DNA from: Microcoleus vaginatus PCC 9802
GTDB lineage: Bacteria > Cyanobacteriota > Cyanobacteriia > Cyanobacteriales > Microcoleaceae
Length of the DNA stretch: 64,000 nucleotides
Assembly: GCA_022701275.1 (NCBI GenBank)
Contig: CP031740.1
Location: 4,847,001-4,911,000, forward strand
Direction of reading: 5' to 3'
Position numbers and translations under genes: made by a program. Position 1 is the first letter of the stretch. Each line of letters opens with the position of its first letter. The notes under the pieces were generated by a model. The model had not been told where the DNA came from, ran no database searches, and saw only the letters and a program-made list of their open reading frames with translations. This document shows, one piece after another, positions 62,442-64,000 of the stretch.

Positions 62442-62537
62442 ATGTCAGCTCGCCGTCAAATCCCTGAAAATATCCAAAATCAAGTTCGTCAGAGAGCAAA
62501 AGGTCTGTGCGAATATTGTCATGCCTCCGAGTCATAA
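62442..62537 (+). pseudogene. Truncated HNH endonuclease, N-terminal 31 residues
   Basis: ATG 62442 gives MSARRQIPENIQNQVRQRAK then GLCEYCHASES and a TAA. The RQRAKGLCEYCHASE block matches the start of small HNH endonucleases, with the first CxxC zinc pair, but the H-N-H part that should follow is missing and the downstream bases show no match to it. It is tightly linked to the broken upstream gene. Confidence 0.7.
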
Positions 62538-62592
62538 ATTTATCGATCGATCTCCTTATTCGAGCGAACCTTAGCTGCGGGCGCTCGCCAAC

Positions 62593-64000
62593 TCAGGAAC
62601 AATGATAAACTTGATATTCATACCCATCCACCGCAGGCAACTCGCGCGATTCAACCTGACATTTTTGTGCTTCTAGATTGACAGGTACGCGAAAATTAAC
62701 CAACCACAAATCAAGCGGGCGTTCTAATTGACTGAGTGTTTTGTCAAGTGTCCCTGCCGCTATTTCCGGCCCATCCCTTCTGTGATTAGCCAAAAGAAAC
62801 AGCGGAGAATCAAAGGCTTTAACTTCTTCTTTCTTCCTAACATCCGTTACATCCGTTACATCCGCTACAAAATCCGTTGCCGAACTTCTTTCCCATTCCC
62901 ACCCTACCCCCATCAACTCTCCTATTTCTACATGAGTCTTTTGAGTAGTGGCAATTAACACGGGAACTTTCGATAATTCGCGGATAATCGGAATTAAAAG
63001 GTCTGGTTTGTAATATTTGCGATAGCCGAGATTGGAATTTACTGTGACACCGCTAAAAAAACCCATTGCTAAAATTAGCACCACTGCTTTTTTGCCCGGA
63101 ACTTCGATCGCCCGTAAATTAAACCATTGAGTTTTTACTGTAGGTGTGTTAAAAATAACCGCCAAGGTTGCTCCTAAAAGCAATATCACCCCCGGAAAGT
63201 AGACGAAATTGTATCGAGCCCCGCGAGTTAGGTCAATCCCTAGAATATATGCAAAGCTGAAAAATAGGAAAATTGCTCCTAGCACAAATCCGCAGAAAAT
63301 AACAGTACCTAAACGAGTATCGGGCGTTGTTAAGGAATTTTTAAAAGCGCTAAACAGGATGGGAAGCACCAATATAAAAAATATTGTCATTGCGATCGCC
63401 GATGCAACTACTACTGCCAAATTTGGTGATTCCACGGGCAGCAGAGACATGACAGTGATCCATCCCGCTAAAGCTTGAAAAATCGGCGCGATCCAATTTA
63501 AAAATGTGCGATCGCCGCTGACAATCCAATTAGTTAGTTCGCTGCCGTATTTATTGGAAAAAAATACTGGCAGCCAAACTAAACCGCCTGCTAAAGTCCC
63601 CATCGCTACTGCGAAAAGCCGCCACAGAATTTGAAATGGCAAAATATTAGGCTTCTGGCTGTTTGACCTTGGCAAATTTTCCTTAACCTCCTGCCAGATT
63701 ACAGCACTTAATGCTATTGCTTCGGCACACAAAGCCAGTGTAAAAAAGTAGTGAATGGCAATTCCCAAACAGTTAACAACTACCCAAAGCAGCACCGCCC
63801 AAATAGGCAGGGGAGCGCGCTGTTGCAGCTTTTTTGCGGCTAAGACTAGACAAAAAAGAGAGGCAATAACTAATAAGATTCCTAAAGTGTAATGGCGAGC
63901 TTCTTGAGCGAGATAAATGCCGTAGGGAGAAACTGCCATCATCGCGGCCGCACATTGACCGACTAAACGAGAACTAAAAGCAAATTTGCCCACAAAGTAG
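62593..64000 (-). CDS. Membrane glycosyltransferase, GT39/PMT-like, 5' end outside window
   Basis: A multi-pass inner-membrane protein; about 468 codons are visible and the frame is open to the right edge. Around nine to ten TM helices are evident (for example LVIASLFCLVLAAKK, VVVASAIAMTIFFILVLPIL). YGIYLAQEARHYTLGILLVI is typical of ArnT/PMT-like lipid-linked sugar transferases; the catalytic Asp/Glu of the first periplasmic loop would lie outside the window. A soluble C-terminal domain (about the last 140 visible residues; VPVLIATTQKTHVEIGELMG) is periplasmic in such proteins. An ADVTDVTDVRKK segment results from a short ACATCCGTT-type DNA repeat near 62840. Substrate is unknown. Confidence 0.8.
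   Translation of the reverse strand, partial: YFVGKFAFSSRLVGQCAAAMMAVSPYGIYLAQEARHYTLGILLVIASLFCLVLAAKKLQQRAPLPIWAVLLWVVVNCLGIAIHYFFTLALCAEAIALSAVIWQEVKENLPRSNSQKPNILPFQILWRLFAVAMGTLAGGLVWLPVFFSNKYGSELTNWIVSGDRTFLNWIAPIFQALAGWITVMSLLPVESPNLAVVVASAIAMTIFFILVLPILFSAFKNSLTTPDTRLGTVIFCGFVLGAIFLFFSFAYILGIDLTRGARYNFVYFPGVILLLGATLAVIFNTPTVKTQWFNLRAIEVPGKKAVVLILAMGFFSGVTVNSNLGYRKYYKPDLLIPIIRELSKVPVLIATTQKTHVEIGELMGVGWEWERSSATDFVADVTDVTDVRKKEEVKAFDSPLFLLANHRRDGPEIAAGTLDKTLSQLERPLDLWLVNFRVPVNLEAQKCQVESRELPAVDGYEYQVYHCS

Overview
The window looks like a chromosomal segment of a filamentous, non-heterocystous cyanobacterium (Microcoleus/Oscillatoria/Phormidium type). The basis is many GCGATCGC (HIP1) octamers, heptameric tandem repeats between genes, cyanobacteria-restricted families (DUF751/Ycf33, DUF1830, DUF3155, DUF3318, DUF6464, CCB1-type complex C assembly factor, SLH-porin, sucrose-phosphate phosphatase) and a dense set of multidomain photosensory and histidine kinases. 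No rRNA, tRNA or CRISPR array was seen. Family names are from sequence recognition only; no database search was run.

Layout. 1-3 kb: aspartokinase lysC (cut by the left edge), a Uma2-type nuclease, a HAD phosphatase. 3.3-6.7 kb: a LOV/PAS histidine kinase. 7.3-12.1 kb: an SLH outer-membrane porin with an unusual 12-residue repeat linker, sucrose-phosphate phosphatase, DUF6464, and a DUF1830/ComFB-like pair. 13.1-21.1 kb: a minus-strand photosensory cluster: a single-domain receiver, a Cph1-type phytochrome kinase, a candidate 39-residue ORF, an RcaC-like response regulator (REC-wHTH-HPt-REC-REC) and a CBS-like/coiled-coil protein, followed by a plus-strand GAF hybrid kinase. 24.3-35.5 kb: a four-helix-bundle gene between heptamer repeats, nanE, a small holin-like membrane protein, mrdA (PBP2), a Uma2 gene broken by an in-frame stop, a Tat-type metallophosphoesterase, a PD-(D/E)XK nuclease converging on a Dam-type methylase, Ycf33, a PadR regulator, CCB1 and DUF3155.

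35.8-53.3 kb: a GAF kinase and a membrane protein are followed by a 1,272-bp IS4-like element (perfect 26-bp ends, 9-bp target duplication) carrying a frameshifted transposase. A receiver-kinase and two tandem 1.78-kresidue Ser/Thr-kinase/ATPase/histidine-kinase (HstK-type) genes come next. The two copies share exactly identical 632-bp and 355-bp tracts among diverged segments, and a 29-codon stump between them marks a lost second receiver-kinase. IS1-family remnants lie on both sides of this block. 53.4-58.3 kb: a secreted two-partner-secretion/CHAT (caspase-like) protein. 58.9-64 kb: small conserved proteins, a concentrative nucleoside transporter, a MITE-like element, DUF3318, two broken small genes (one with an in-frame stop, one a truncated HNH) and a GT39-type membrane glycosyltransferase cut by the right edge.

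Together the genes form a signalling-rich region: blue-light (LOV), red/far-red (phytochrome) and GAF sensors, with a multi-receiver DNA-binding regulator next to the phytochrome as the likely output. It also contains accessory DNA: IS remnants, broken nuclease/toxin-type genes and short repeats.
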